Shown: positions 17,368-25,906, numbered from the stretch's first letter. The stretch is 47,558 bases of DNA from Phytophthora sp. 'mugwort' (GCA_033558025.1 JAUCEF010000095.1:1-47558), one strand, 5' to 3'. Notes: a model not told the origin generated them from the letters alone. Numbers and translations are program-made.

Positions 17368-18960
17368 AATAATAATAAAAGCATTAAGTGGATGCCTTGG
17401 CATTAATTTGATTTTTAGGACGTAAAAAATGCGAAAAGTTTTATTAAATAATATTTTATTTTGAAATAAAAATTTCCTAAAGAAAACTTTTTTTTTGTGA
17501 AAATTTTAAAAACAGTGAATTGAAATATCTAAGTAACTGTTAAAAAAATCAAACGAGATTCCGTTAGTAATGACGAGTGAAAATGGAAATTAGGTTTATA
17601 AAAATAAAAAAATATTTGAAAAATTTTGAAAAATTTACTTAAAAAGGTGAAAGTCCTGTAGAATAATAATTGTTTTTATAATAGTAAAAAGGGTTATGTG
17701 TAAGCCTTTTTGAATATTGGGGAACCACCCTCAAAACCTTTTAAAAATTAATGATCGATAGTGGACAAGTACTGTAAAGGAAAGGTGAAAAAGAACTTTT
17801 GAGTTTGAAATAATTCTGAAACTTAATGTTAACAATCAATTGAAACTTTTTTAAAAAGTAACAGTGTACCTTTTGCATAATGGGCCAGCAAGTTTATTTT
17901 TATAGCAAGCTTAATTTAATAAAGTAGGCGTAGATAAATCAAGTTTTAAAAAGCTTTTTAGTTATATAAATAAGACCCGAAACTGAGTGATCTAACCATG
18001 AACAGATTGAAAAATAGGTAAAACTATTTGAAGGATCGAACTCACATATGTGGCAAAATATGGAGATGATTTGTGGTTAGGAGTGAAAGGCTAATCAAAC
18101 TCAGAGATAGCTGGTTTTCCGCGAAATCTATTGAAGTAGAGCATTTAAAATCTTTTTTTGGGGTAGAGCACTCATTGAGCTAGGGGGTGTAAAAACTTAC
18201 TGAATTCTTGGAAACTCCGAATACAAAAAAAAGTAATTTAAATAGACAGACATTAGGCGCTAAGGTCTTTTGTCAAAAGGGAAACAGCCCAGATTGATCG
18301 CTAAGGTCTCTAAATAATATTCTAAGTGAAAAAGGAAGTGAAAAAATGATTACAACCCATAGGTAGGCTTGGAAGCAGCCATCCTTTAAAGAAAGCGTAA
18401 TAGCTCATTGGTCTAGTTTTTTTGCGCCTAAAATGTATCGAGACTTAAGAAATTTACCGAAGCGGCAAGTTTTATTTTTAATAAAACGGTAGCGGAACAT
18501 TCTGTATGTTAATAAAGATATATTGTGAAATATGTTGAAGATATCAGAAAAGAAAATGCTGGCATTAGTAACAAAAAATAACGAATATAAATCGTTATCA
18601 CCGTAAATCCAAGGGTTTCTATGTTAAGATGTATTACATAGAGTGAAACGGCCCCTAAGAAAGATTTGACGAAAGCAGATTTTGATGGGATAATTTTTAA
18701 ATTAAATTTTTTTAAAAAAGTGACAAAAATTTTTAATTTTTCAGGAAATAGCTTTTTTAATTAAAAACCGTACCCTAAACCGACACAGGTGGATAGGTCG
18801 AGTAGACTAAGGTGAATGAGAGAACTATATTGAAGGAACTCGGCAAAATGACTTTGTAACTTCGGGATAAAAAGTACCTAATTATTTTTAATAATTAGGT
18901 GTCACAAAATAGGGGGTTGCGACTGTTTAATAAAAACTTAGGACTCTGCTAAATGGTAAC

Positions 18961-18998
<38 letters not shown>

Positions 18999-19056
18999 AT
19001 TAAAAGGAAATGTTTGCGCATTAAATGGAAGTCCCAGTAAACGGCGGCCGTAACTC

Positions 19057-19113
<57 letters not shown>

Positions 19114-19549
19114 TGTAACGACATCCCCGCTGTCTCCAATATAGACTCAGTGAATTTGAATTATCCGTGAAGATGCGGATTTTCTATAGTTAGACGGAAA
19201 GACCCCGTGAACCTTTACTACATCTTTATATTGTTATTTTATCTAATATGTGTAGTATAAGTGGTAATCTTTTAAACCTTTACGCTAGTAAATTGTATAG
19301 ATATTCTTGAAATACCACTCTTATTAAAATAAATAACTAATATTTTTTAAATAGACATTGTATGGTTGGTAGTTTGACTGGGGCGGTCACCTCCTAAAGA
19401 GTAACGGAGGTGTACAAAGGTAAGCTCAAATTGGATAATATTATCAATTGTAGAGCATAATGGTAAAAGCTTGCTTGACTGTAAGATAGACATATCAAAC
19501 AGGGACGAAAGTCGGTCATAGTGATCCGATAATTCTTTGTGGAAAGATT

Positions 19550-19592
<43 letters not shown>

Positions 19593-19670
19593 GACTCCTA
19601 AGAGCTCCTATCGACGGAGTCGTTTGGCACCTCGATGTCGACTCATCACATCCTGGAGCTGAAGAAGGTT

Positions 19671-19710
<40 letters not shown>

Positions 19711-20003
19711 TTGGGTTTAGAACGTCGTGAGACAGTTTGGTTCCTATCTTCTATAGATATTTTGAAAAATGCAAGAATCTAACTCTAGTACGAGAGGACC
19801 GAGAAGGGTAAATCTCTGGTGTATCGGTTGTTGAGAGGCATAGCCGAGTAGCTAAATTTATTTTGGATAATTACTGAAAGCATCTAAGTAAGAAACCATT
19901 CTTAAAAATTTTTCATATAAAAACTGTAAAAGATGATTACATTAATAGGTTTTAAGTATAAGTATTGTAAAATATTTAGCTTAAAAATACTAAAAGTTTT
20001 AAA
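17368..20003 (+). rRNA. rnl: Large-subunit ribosomal RNA
   Basis: Bacterial-type 23S-like rRNA, about 2.6 kb, uninterrupted. Landmarks: the 5' segment AAGTGGATGCCTTGGCATTA near 17385, GACGGTCCTAAGGTAGCGAAA near 19058, the domain V block from GGATAACAGGCTGATGACTC (about 19578) through ATCGACGGAGTCGTTTGGCACC, and the sarcin-ricin loop AGTACGAGAGGACCGAGAAG near 19787. No intron or homing-endonuclease ORF is present. Both ends are estimates (within about 20 bases), based on where conserved sequence fades and on the flanking hairpin and trnN. Confidence 0.95.
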
Positions 20004-20020
20004 AATTAAAATATAATTAT

Positions 20021-20092
20021 TTCTTTGTAGCTCAACGGTAGAGCAAATGGCTGTTAACCATTAGGTTGTAGGTTCAAATCCTATCAAAGAAG
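20021..20092 (+). tRNA. trnN(guu): tRNA-Asn(GUU)
   Basis: Acceptor TTCTTTG/CAAAGAA, loop with anticodon GTT, T arm AGGTTCAAATCCT. First of five tRNAs downstream of rnl. Confidence 0.94.
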
Positions 20093-20104
20093 TTTTATAT
20101 TTTA

Positions 20105-20193
20105 GGTCGAATAGCCAAGTCAGGTTTAAGGCAGTAGTTTGCTAAACTATCAGTTAATTTATTAACTCGTGGGTTCAAATCCCACTTCGACTT
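20105..20193 (+). tRNA. trnS(gcu): tRNA-Ser(GCU)
   Basis: Class II tRNA with acceptor GGTCGAA/TTCGACT, anticodon GCT in the loop TTGCTAA, long variable arm and T arm GGGTTCAAATCCC. Confidence 0.93.
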
Positions 20194-20217
20194 ATTTTAT
20201 TAATAAAGTATTAATAA

Positions 20218-20289
20218 GATGATGTAGTTTAATGGTAGAGCGTGGGAATCATAATCCTAATGTTGTAGGTTCAAATCCTACCATCATTA
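20218..20289 (+). tRNA. trnM(cau): tRNA with CAU anticodon (Met or lysidine-type Ile)
   Basis: Acceptor GATGATG/CATCATT, anticodon stem TGGGA/TCCTA with loop ATCATAA, T arm AGGTTCAAATCCT. Three CAU tRNAs exist in this genome; the ones at 12810 and 20395 fit elongator and initiator Met, so this third one may be the tRNA-Ile whose C34 becomes lysidine to read ATA. Sequence alone does not settle this. Confidence 0.8.
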
Positions 20290-20301
20290 ATTATCTTTAA
20301 A

Positions 20302-20376
20302 CGGAAGGTAGCATAGTCTGGCTAATGCGTCTGTTTTGGGAACAGAAGATCAAAGGTTCAAATCCTTTTCTTCCGA
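20302..20376 (+). tRNA. trnP(ugg): tRNA-Pro(UGG)
   Basis: Acceptor CGGAAGG/TCTTCCG, stem TCTGT/ACAGA with loop TTTGGGA (TGG), T arm AGGTTCAAATCCT. Confidence 0.92.
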
Positions 20377-20394
20377 AAAAGGAAGAAAATATAA

Positions 20395-20466
20395 GATGAG
20401 ATAGAGTAATAGGTAACTTATCAGGCTCATAATCTGAAGATGTAGGTTCAAATCCTACTCTCATCA
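20395..20466 (+). tRNA. trnfM(cau): tRNA-Met(CAU), initiator type
   Basis: Acceptor GATGAGA/TCTCATC, anticodon arm CAGGCTCATAATCTG very close to bacterial initiator tRNA (GGGCTCATAACCC), T arm AGGTTCAAATCCT. I infer the initiator role from the anticodon arm. Unlike bacterial initiators, the first acceptor pair appears matched. Confidence 0.85.
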
Positions 20467-20488
20467 TTTTAAAATTAATATATAATTT

Positions 20489-20860
20489 ATGATTCAAATT
20501 CAAACTAAATTAAAAGTAAATGATAATAGTGGTATTAAAATAGGACAATGTATAAAAATTTATAAAAAAAAAATTGGAAAAATTGGGGATACAATTTTAA
20601 TTTCTGCTAAAAAATTACGTTTAAATCAAAAAAAAAAAATTAAAATAATTAAAGGAGATTTATTTAAAGCTTTAATTATACATACAACATATCAAAAAAA
20701 AAGTACAATAGGTAATATAATAAAATTTGATAAAAATTGTATAATTATTTTAAATAATCAAAATAAACCCCTAGGAACACGTATATTTGGTCCGATTACT
20801 TCTGAATTTCGGAAGAAAAAAAATTTCAAAATATTAGCATTAGCTTCAAATATTTTATAA
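20489..20860 (+). CDS. rpl14: Large-subunit ribosomal protein uL14
   Basis: 123 residues. MIQIQTKLKVNDNSGIKIGQCIKI is the typical L14 N-terminus (family: M-I-Q-x-x-T-x-L-x-V-x-D-N-S-G). The end shows PLGTRIFGPITSEFRKK and a hydrophobic LALAS segment, matching the L14 C-terminus. It is followed by rpl5 with a 6-base gap, the bacterial order. Confidence 0.97.
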   Translation: MIQIQTKLKVNDNSGIKIGQCIKIYKKKIGKIGDTILISAKKLRLNQKKKIKIIKGDLFKALIIHTTYQKKSTIGNIIKFDKNCIIILNNQNKPLGTRIFGPITSEFRKKKNFKILALASNIL

Positions 20861-20866
20861 AAATAT

Positions 20867-21394
20867 ATGAAAAAAAATTTACAAATCCATTATCAAAATA
20901 TTACTATATACGATCTTTTAACAAAATTAAATTTTAAAAATATATTTGAAATACCTAAAATAAGTAAAATATGTTTAAATATTGGTTTTAAAAACGCTAA
21001 TATTGAAAAAAAAAAATTAATTAATATAATTTTACTTTTAAAATTAATAACAAATCAAAAACCTATAATAACAAAATCAAAAAAAAATAATATTTTTTTA
21101 AAAATCAAAAAAAATTCAATTATAGGTTGTAAAATAACTTTAAGAAAAAAAAATATTTTTAATTTTTTAGAAAAAATTTTGATTTTTCTTTTTCAAAATT
21201 TAACTAAAATAAATTTTAATTTTAAAAATCAAAATATTTTAAATTTTCAAATTCGAAATATTTTAGATTTTTTTGAATTAAAAACTGAATTTTTAAAATT
21301 CAAAGATATACCTCCAATAGATGTTTCTATTCATACAAATGCAAAAAATCATTATGAATTATTTTTATTATTAAATTCACTATTTTTATTATAA
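20867..21394 (+). CDS. rpl5: Large-subunit ribosomal protein uL5
   Basis: 175 residues. L5 hallmarks: an N-terminal IPKISKICLNIGF (family: P-K-I-x-K-I-x-x-N-x-G), a central LKLITNQKPIITKSKK, IGCKITLR, and a C-terminal DIPPIDVSIHTNAKNHYE (family: D-x-x-x-G-x-D-I-x-I-x-T-x-A-x-x-x-x-E). L5 binds 5S rRNA in other ribosomes; I did not identify a 5S gene in the window. Confidence 0.94.
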   Translation: MKKNLQIHYQNITIYDLLTKLNFKNIFEIPKISKICLNIGFKNANIEKKKLINIILLLKLITNQKPIITKSKKNNIFLKIKKNSIIGCKITLRKKNIFNFLEKILIFLFQNLTKINFNFKNQNILNFQIRNILDFFELKTEFLKFKDIPPIDVSIHTNAKNHYELFLLLNSLFLL

Positions 21395-21407
21395 AAATAA
21401 TTTATTA

Positions 21408-21479
21408 GCAAAAATAGCTCAATGGTAGAGTATAACCTTGCCAAGGTTAATGTTGAGGGTTCAAATCCCTTTTTTTGCT
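21408..21479 (+). tRNA. trnG(gcc): tRNA-Gly(GCC)
   Basis: Acceptor GCAAAAA/TTTTTGC, stem CCTT/AAGG around anticodon GCC, T arm GGGTTCAAATCCC. A second tRNA-Gly (UCC) is at 22172. Confidence 0.93.
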
Positions 21480-21485
21480 TAATTC

Positions 21486-21562
21486 AAATAAATGTACCCA
21501 AAGGCAGTATTTGGTATTTCCATTTTTTAATTAGGGAATAATATTAGTATTGACATTTATTT
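21486..21562 (+). ncRNA. Long imperfect hairpin between trnG and ORF176
   Basis: A perfect 10-bp outer helix (AAATAAATGT at 21486-21495 with ACATTTATTT at 21553-21562) encloses an inner helix with G-T pairs (CAGTATT region with AATATTAGTATTG) and a terminal loop rich in T. It could be a small structured RNA, a 5' UTR element of the following ORF or a processing signal. The sequence does not match tRNA, and I could not fit it to 5S rRNA. Confidence 0.3.
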
Positions 21563-21579
21563 ACTTCTTTATAAAAATT

Positions 21580-22110
21580 ATGATTTTTTTTAACATTATT
21601 AAAAGGATATTTTTTGCTTATAATCTATATAAAATTATACAAGATATATTAAAAATACATCCTAAATTTTTTCAAAATATTTTTAAATTTATTTTAATTC
21701 TTTTACCTCTTGAAATAACTTTATTAGAAGATTTTATAGATTTAGAGACTGAGGCTGAGGAAGCTGCTTTAAAAAAAGAAGAAAAACCTAAAAGTATTTT
21801 AAAAAGAATTGACGATAATATGCCAACTATTTTCGTTTTTTTTTTTTTATCTTTTTTGTTTTATTTATTTCTAGATGCTTTTTTTTTTGATAGCGACAAT
21901 TTCCCAAGCGATTTTCCTAGTAATTTTTCAACTGATTTAAATTTTGATTCAGATAGTGACTCTTTACCAAAACCACCAAAAAGAAAAATTACAAGATCTG
22001 GAAATCCTCTGAATCTATATAGATATTTTCATTATTTAGATGTTGAAACAGGTGAACGTATAGATGATATCGATCGATTAGATCCTGATACTTATGAAAT
22101 AGTGGATTAA
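21580..22110 (+). CDS. Orphan membrane protein (ORF176)
   Basis: 176 residues from ATG 21580; an upstream TTG start lies in the preceding hairpin and is less likely. I do not recognise it. It has hydrophobic residues from ~1-12, a helix around residues 36-48, an acidic/Lys linker (DLETEAEEAALKKEEKPK), a strong membrane segment TIFVFFFLSFLFYLFLDAFFF near residue 85, then a soluble acidic tail with SDNFPSDFPSNF, a basic patch and an end rich in Asp/Glu. It has fewer Asn/Lys runs than its neighbours. A hairpin spans its stop codon. It shares a membrane-helix-then-SDFP pattern with ORF137. Confidence 0.65.
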   Translation: MIFFNIIKRIFFAYNLYKIIQDILKIHPKFFQNIFKFILILLPLEITLLEDFIDLETEAEEAALKKEEKPKSILKRIDDNMPTIFVFFFLSFLFYLFLDAFFFDSDNFPSDFPSNFSTDLNFDSDSDSLPKPPKRKITRSGNPLNLYRYFHYLDVETGERIDDIDRLDPDTYEIVD

Positions 22111-22123
22111 TTTATTCCACTTT
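22103..22123 (+). terminator. Hairpin across the ORF176 stop followed by a T-rich run
   Basis: AGTGGA and TCCACT pair around a 9-base loop that includes the stop codon, and a T-rich run follows. It resembles an intrinsic terminator or an mRNA 3' end signal. Confidence 0.35.
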
Positions 22124-22171
22124 TTCTTTTTTAAAACAATAATAAACATTTTTTAAACAATAAAAATATAC

Positions 22172-22243
22172 GTGATTATAGATTAATTGGTAAATCCTTT
22201 ATCTTCCAAGTAAATATTATGGGTTCAAATCCCATTAATCACA
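22172..22243 (+). tRNA. trnG(ucc): tRNA-Gly(UCC)
   Basis: Acceptor GTGATTA/TAATCAC, stem TTTAT/GTAAA with loop CTTCCAA (TCC), T arm GGGTTCAAATCCC. Confidence 0.92.
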
Positions 22244-22260
22244 TATTTAAAATATCTTTA

Positions 22261-22344
22261 GGAGAAATGGCTGAGTGGTTAAAAGCGGCAGACTGTAAAT
22301 TTGTTGAAATATTTTCTACGTAGGTTCAAATCCTACTTTCTCCA
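22261..22344 (+). tRNA. trnY(gua): tRNA-Tyr(GUA)
   Basis: Class II tRNA with acceptor GGAGAAA/TTTCTCC, anticodon GTA, a long variable arm and T arm AGGTTCAAATCCT. Confidence 0.93.
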
Positions 22345-22391
22345 ATAAAGATCTAAAAAAAAAAAAGGATAAACAAATTAAAAAAAGGATA

Positions 22392-22441
22392 AAAAGATAA
22401 AATATCTTTAAATAGTTAAGTTAAAAAGATATTTATCTTTT
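22392..22441 (+). other. 17-bp hairpin with one bulged base
   Basis: AAAAGATAAAATATCTTT at 22392-22409 pairs with AAAGATATTTATCTTTT at 22425-22441, leaving one bulged A and a 15-base loop. It is part of the spacer upstream of rns. Confidence 0.6.
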
Positions 22442-22570
22442 CAACAAAAAATTCAAAAACATATTTAGGGGGGGATCCTTTTCAAAAAATAATATTTTTT
22501 TTTCGTGATACAAAGAAATTTTTATTAATAACTAATTGAATTTTTAAAAATTAAAAAATTTTAATCCTTT

Positions 22571-22627
22571 AAGACAATATAAGACAATATAAGACAATAT
22601 AAGACAATATAAGACAATATAAGACAA
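22571..22627 (+). repeat. 10-bp tandem repeat AAGACAATAT, 5.7 copies
   Basis: Five perfect head-to-tail copies and a partial sixth (AAGACAA), about 85 bases upstream of rns. I saw no such array elsewhere in the window. Confidence 0.95.
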
Positions 22628-22711
22628 AAATTAATATAAGAATGTTATAATATTAAATTTTTAAATATTTGTTATTTTAAAAATTAATATTAAATAATTA
22701 ATATAAAACTT

Positions 22712-23567
22712 AAATAGAGTTTGATCCTGGCTCAGAATAAATGCTATCGGTATGCTTAACACATGCAAGTTGAATGTTTTTAAAACATAGCGAACGGGTG
22801 AGTAACACGTGAATTATCTACCTTTTAATTCAGAATAATTATTTTTATAAAAATACTGAATAAATTAATTAAAGTTTTTAACGTTAAAAGATGAGTTTGC
22901 GCAAGATTATGGTAGTTGGTAGTTTAATAGACAACCAAGCCTATTATCTTTAGCTGGTTTGAAAGAATGATCAGCCACATTGGGACTGAGACACGGCCCA
23001 AACTTTTTTAAAGGCAGCAGTGGGGAATTTTGGACAATGAGCGGAAGCTTGATCCAGCAATACCGAGTGGGTGATGACGGCTAATTAGGTTGTAAAGCTC
23101 TTTCATTAAGGAGGAAAATGACAGTACTTAAAAAAGAAGTTCCGGCTAATACCCGTGCCAGCAGCCGCGGTAATACGGGAGGAGCGAGCATTATTCGGGA
23201 TGATTAGGCGTAAAGGGTTTGTAGGTAGTTTTTTAAGTTGAAAGAAACAAATTAAAGCTCAACTTTATACATTTTTTCAAAACTGATAAACTGGAGTATA
23301 AATAGAGGATAATGGAATTTCTATTGGAGTGATAAAATACGTTGATAATAGAAGGAAGACCTATGGCGAAGGCAATTATCTGGGTATATACTGACACTGA
23401 GAAACGAAAGCTTGGGTAGCGAACGGGATTAGAGACCCCGGTAGTCCATGCTGTAAACGATGAGTGCTAATATTTAGAATTTTTAGATATAACAGCTAAC
23501 GCGTTAAGCACTCCGCCTGAAAAGTATAATCGCAAGATTGAAATTCAAAGGAATTGACGGGAGTCTA

Positions 23568-23599
<32 letters not shown>

Positions 23600-24214
23600 A
23601 ATACGCGCAGAACCTTACCAACTCTTGCTAATTTTTATTTAAAATTTTTATATAAAAAACAGGTGTTGCATGGCTGTCGTCAGCTCGTGTTGTGAAATGT
23701 TTGGTTAAATCCTTTAACGAGCGCAACCCCTATGATTAGTTACTAATTTATTATAAATAGATAAAAGTACTCTAATGAAAAAATTAATGATAGGTTAATG
23801 GAAGGTGGGGATGACGTCAAGTCTTCATGGCCCTTATGAGTTGGGCTACACACGTGCTACAATGATAATTACAATGAGAAGCAATAATGATATAAGTTGG
23901 AGCAAATCTTCAAAAATTATCTTAGTTCGAATTAAGGGCTGAAACTCGCCCTTATGAAGTTGGAATCGCTAGTAATCGCAGAACAGCATGCTGCGGTGAA
24001 TATGTTACTGGACTTTGTACACACCGCCCGTCACATCAGGGAAGTTGATTGTTTTTAAAATAATTTTTAATTCTTTTATAAAATTTAATAATTATTTAAA
24101 TAAAATAATTTAAAATTTTTATAAAATAAATTATAATTCCTAAAAAGTGGTTAGTAACTTTGATGAAGTCGTAACAAGGTAGTCGTAGGGGAACCTGTGT
24201 CTGGAAGAGATCTT
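22712..24214 (+). rRNA. rns: Small-subunit ribosomal RNA
   Basis: Bacterial-type 16S-like rRNA, about 1.5 kb. Landmarks: AGAGTTTGATCCTGGCTCAG at the 5' end, GTGCCAGCAGCCGCGGTAAT near 23155, the ATTAGAGACCCCGGTAGTCC segment near 23428, CACACACGTGCTACAATG-like text near 23850, TTGTACACACCGCCCGTC near 24017 and GTCGTAACAAGGTAGTCGTA near 24168. The helix between the last two is expanded with A+T-rich sequence. The usual 3' anti-Shine-Dalgarno CCTCC is absent, consistent with no visible ribosome-binding sites upstream of genes. The 3' end is an estimate. Confidence 0.95.
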
Positions 24215-24245
24215 TAAGCATTCTTAAATTAAAATTAAAAGTCTT

Positions 24246-24317
24246 AGGAAAATAGTTTAATTGGTAAAATCATAGTCTCCAAAATTATTGTTATGGGTTC
24301 AAGTCCCATTTTTCCTG
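24246..24317 (+). tRNA. trnW(cca): tRNA-Trp(CCA)
   Basis: Acceptor AGGAAAA/TTTTCCT, loop with anticodon CCA, T arm GGGTTCAAGTCCC. A CCA rather than UCA anticodon agrees with TGG-only tryptophan and standard-code use. Confidence 0.93.
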
Positions 24318-24458
24318 TTTATTATAAAATATTATAAATCAAAAAAATTTTATAATATCTGAAATTAATTAAATTCAAGTTATAAAAATAAAATTTTATT
24401 TAAAATACTTTTTAATCAAAGGGAATTTAAATTTAGATTTATAATATTTTATAATAAA
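24318..24458 (+). repeat. Perfect 23-bp inverted repeat enclosing 95 bases
   Basis: The 23 bases at 24318-24340 are the exact reverse complement of 24436-24458. A transcript would form a long stem starting at the 3' end of tRNA-Trp. It may be a processing/termination structure, a small mobile hairpin element or part of an RNA gene. Confidence 0.8.
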
Positions 24459-24764
24459 TATAGTTTTATATGTTTAAAATAAAAATATTATTATAAATAT
24501 TCAATTTTAAAATTACTCCATTATTCCTAAAAAAATATTCATAAACAGATTAATTAATGTTTATATTAAGAAAACATTCTCAATATTAAATAATTTTAAT
24601 TTATTAGTTAATATTATTGATTAATCGTTAAATGAATACTCTTTAAATAATTATTATTTCATTTTTATTATATTCTACATTAATATTTATTATTGTATAT
24701 AAAAACATTTTAAAAATAATATGATTATTTAATATAAATTATTTTAATTTTTAAAAAATTTTAT

Positions 24765-24775
24765 ATTCTTTAAGA
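24765..24775 (+). promoter_or_regulatory. Shared 11-mer ATTCTTTAAGA upstream of cox2
   Basis: The identical 11-mer is found upstream of atp9 (41995-42005) and, on the minus strand, upstream of nad5 (31368-31378). It lies about 135 bases before the cox2 ATG and is followed by a run of A. It is a possible promoter or transcript-processing motif. Confidence 0.35.
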
Positions 24776-24909
24776 AAAAAAAAAAATAATTCAATTATTT
24801 TTACAATATAAATAATAAAATTTATATTTTTTCTTGAATATTAATATTCAAAAACTCTTAATTTTGTATATATTAAAAATTAAATAAAATAATAAATTTC
24901 AAGTATATT

Positions 24910-25686
24910 ATGACAATAATAAATTATATAAATAATCAATTCACTTTTTTAGATATGGCTGAACCTTGGCAATTAGGTTTTCAAGATCCAGCAACACCTG
25001 TTATGGAAGGTATTATTAATTTTCATCATGATTTAATGTTTTTTTTAATTATGATTACTGTATTTGTTTGTTGGATGTTATTTAGAGTTATTACTCTTTT
25101 TGATGAAAAAAAAAATAAAATTCCAGCAACAATTGTACATGGTGCTACTATTGAAATTATTTGGACTTCTATTCCAGCCTTAATTTTATTAACGGTAGCT
25201 ATTCCATCTTTTGCTTTATTATATTCAATGGATGAAGTAATTGATCCTATTATTACTTTAAAAGTAATTGGTAGTCAATGGTATTGGAGTTATGAATATT
25301 CAGATAATTTAGAATTTTCTGATGAACCTTTAATTTTTGATAGTTATATGATTCAAGAAGATGATTTAGCAATAGGTCAATTTAGAATTTTAGAAGTTGA
25401 TAATCGTGTGGTTGTTCCAACTAATAGTCATATTCGAGTATTAATTACTGCTTCAGATGTTTTACATTCATGGGCAATACCTTCATTAGGTATAAAATTA
25501 GATGCTTGTCCTGGTCGTTTAAATCAAACATCAATGTTTATTAAACGTGAAGGTGTTTTTTATGGACAATGTAGTGAAATTTGTGGAGTAAATCATGGAT
25601 TTATGCCTATTGTTGTAGAAGCTGTTTCATTAGAAGATTATTTAATTTGGTTAAAAAATAAAATCAATTTTGATTTTAATATATAA
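24910..25686 (+). CDS. cox2: Cytochrome c oxidase subunit 2
   Basis: 258 residues, the Cu-A electron-entry subunit of complex IV. There are two membrane helices (about residues 40-60 and 82-104). Cu-A ligands are visible: His186, Cys221, Glu223, Cys225, His229 and Met232 ([13 protein letters not shown]). The segment [26 protein letters not shown] is characteristic of oomycete/stramenopile cox2. No intron or split is seen. It is followed after 13 bases by the TatA-like ORF and then cox1. Confidence 0.98.
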   Translation: MTIINYINNQFTFLDMAEPWQLGFQDPATPVMEGIINFHHDLMFFLIMITVFVCWMLFRVITLFDEKKNKIPATIVHGATIEIIWTSIPALILLTVAIPSFALLYSMDEVIDPIITLKVIGSQWYWSYEYSDNLEFSDEPLIFDSYMIQEDDLAIGQFRILEVDNRVVVPTNSHIRVLITASDVLHSWAIPSLGIKLDACPGRLNQTSMFIKREGVFYGQCSEICGVNHGFMPIVVEAVSLEDYLIWLKNKINFDFNI

Positions 25687-25699
25687 TTAAAAAATTTTT

Positions 25700-25798
25700 A
25701 TGGTATTTAAAATCATTGGTATAATTTTTTTAATATTATTACTATTTACTGATATTAAAAAATTAATTAATAAAATCAAACAATTTTTCAATAAATAA
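25700..25798 (+). CDS. Candidate minimal TatA (ORF32)
   Basis: A 32-codon ORF, ATG to TAA, between cox2 and cox1. The protein starts MVFK, has a short hydrophobic helix IIGIIFLILLLF (residues 5-16), a hinge TD and an amphipathic helix IKKLINKIKQFFNK with hydrophobic residues at 19, 22, 23, 26, 29 and 30. This is the architecture of TatA/TatE, whose motif after the membrane helix is usually F-G-P-K-K-L-P. The hinge Gly is replaced and the acidic C-terminal tail is missing. A mitochondrial tatC is present at 8552, so a TatA partner is expected; jakobid mitochondria are known to encode both. Chance ORFs of this length are common, so conservation in relatives is needed to confirm it. Confidence 0.5.
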   Translation: MVFKIIGIIFLILLLFTDIKKLINKIKQFFNK

Positions 25799-25906
25799 AA
25801 ATAATTTATTTTTTTGATAATAAAAAATTAAAAAAACCAACGCTTTTTTTGATTTAAAAATAAAATATAATTTTGCATTTAAAATAAAATTTAAAAATAT
25901 AAATAA

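Larger units (their letters stand above)
22345..22711. other. Non-coding spacer before rns with repeats and a G-run
   Basis: There is no ORF of note in these 367 bases. It contains repeated A-run/GGAT segments (22358-22395), a long bulged hairpin (22392-22441), seven consecutive G at 22468-22474 (striking in such A+T-rich DNA), and 5.7 copies of AAGACAATAT (22571-22627). It is a reasonable candidate for a control region (transcription start for rns, or replication), by inference only. Confidence 0.5.
24318..24909. other. 592-base non-coding spacer between trnW and cox2
   Basis: No convincing ORF or tRNA is visible. It contains a perfect 23-bp inverted repeat (24318-24340 with 24436-24458) directly after trnW, and the motif ATTCTTTAAGA at 24765-24775 shared with the regions upstream of atp9 and nad5. 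The rest is low-complexity A+T sequence. Confidence 0.7.

Noticed and set aside
17368..20003. Group I or II introns in rnl, cox1 or cob
   Set aside because: All conserved blocks are contiguous and no endonuclease or maturase ORF is present.
20297..20503. Minus-strand open frame of 68 codons with a plausible-looking protein
   Set aside because: It lies antisense to trnP and trnfM and only reads through tRNA sequence.
21550..21579. TTG start extending ORF176 by ten codons
   Set aside because: It falls within the 21486-21562 hairpin and an ATG is available at 21580; TTG starts for cob and nad4L were rejected for similar reasons.
22468..22474. G-quadruplex
   Set aside because: Only one G-tract is present; a four-tract motif is lacking nearby.
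22571..22627. CRISPR-like array
   Set aside because: The 10-bp units are contiguous without spacers; this is a simple tandem repeat.
24640..24730. A short hydrophobic frame of about 23 residues in the trnW-cox2 spacer as another Tat or atp8-like peptide
   Set aside because: It has no ATG, no amphipathic helix and lies in low-complexity A+T sequence.
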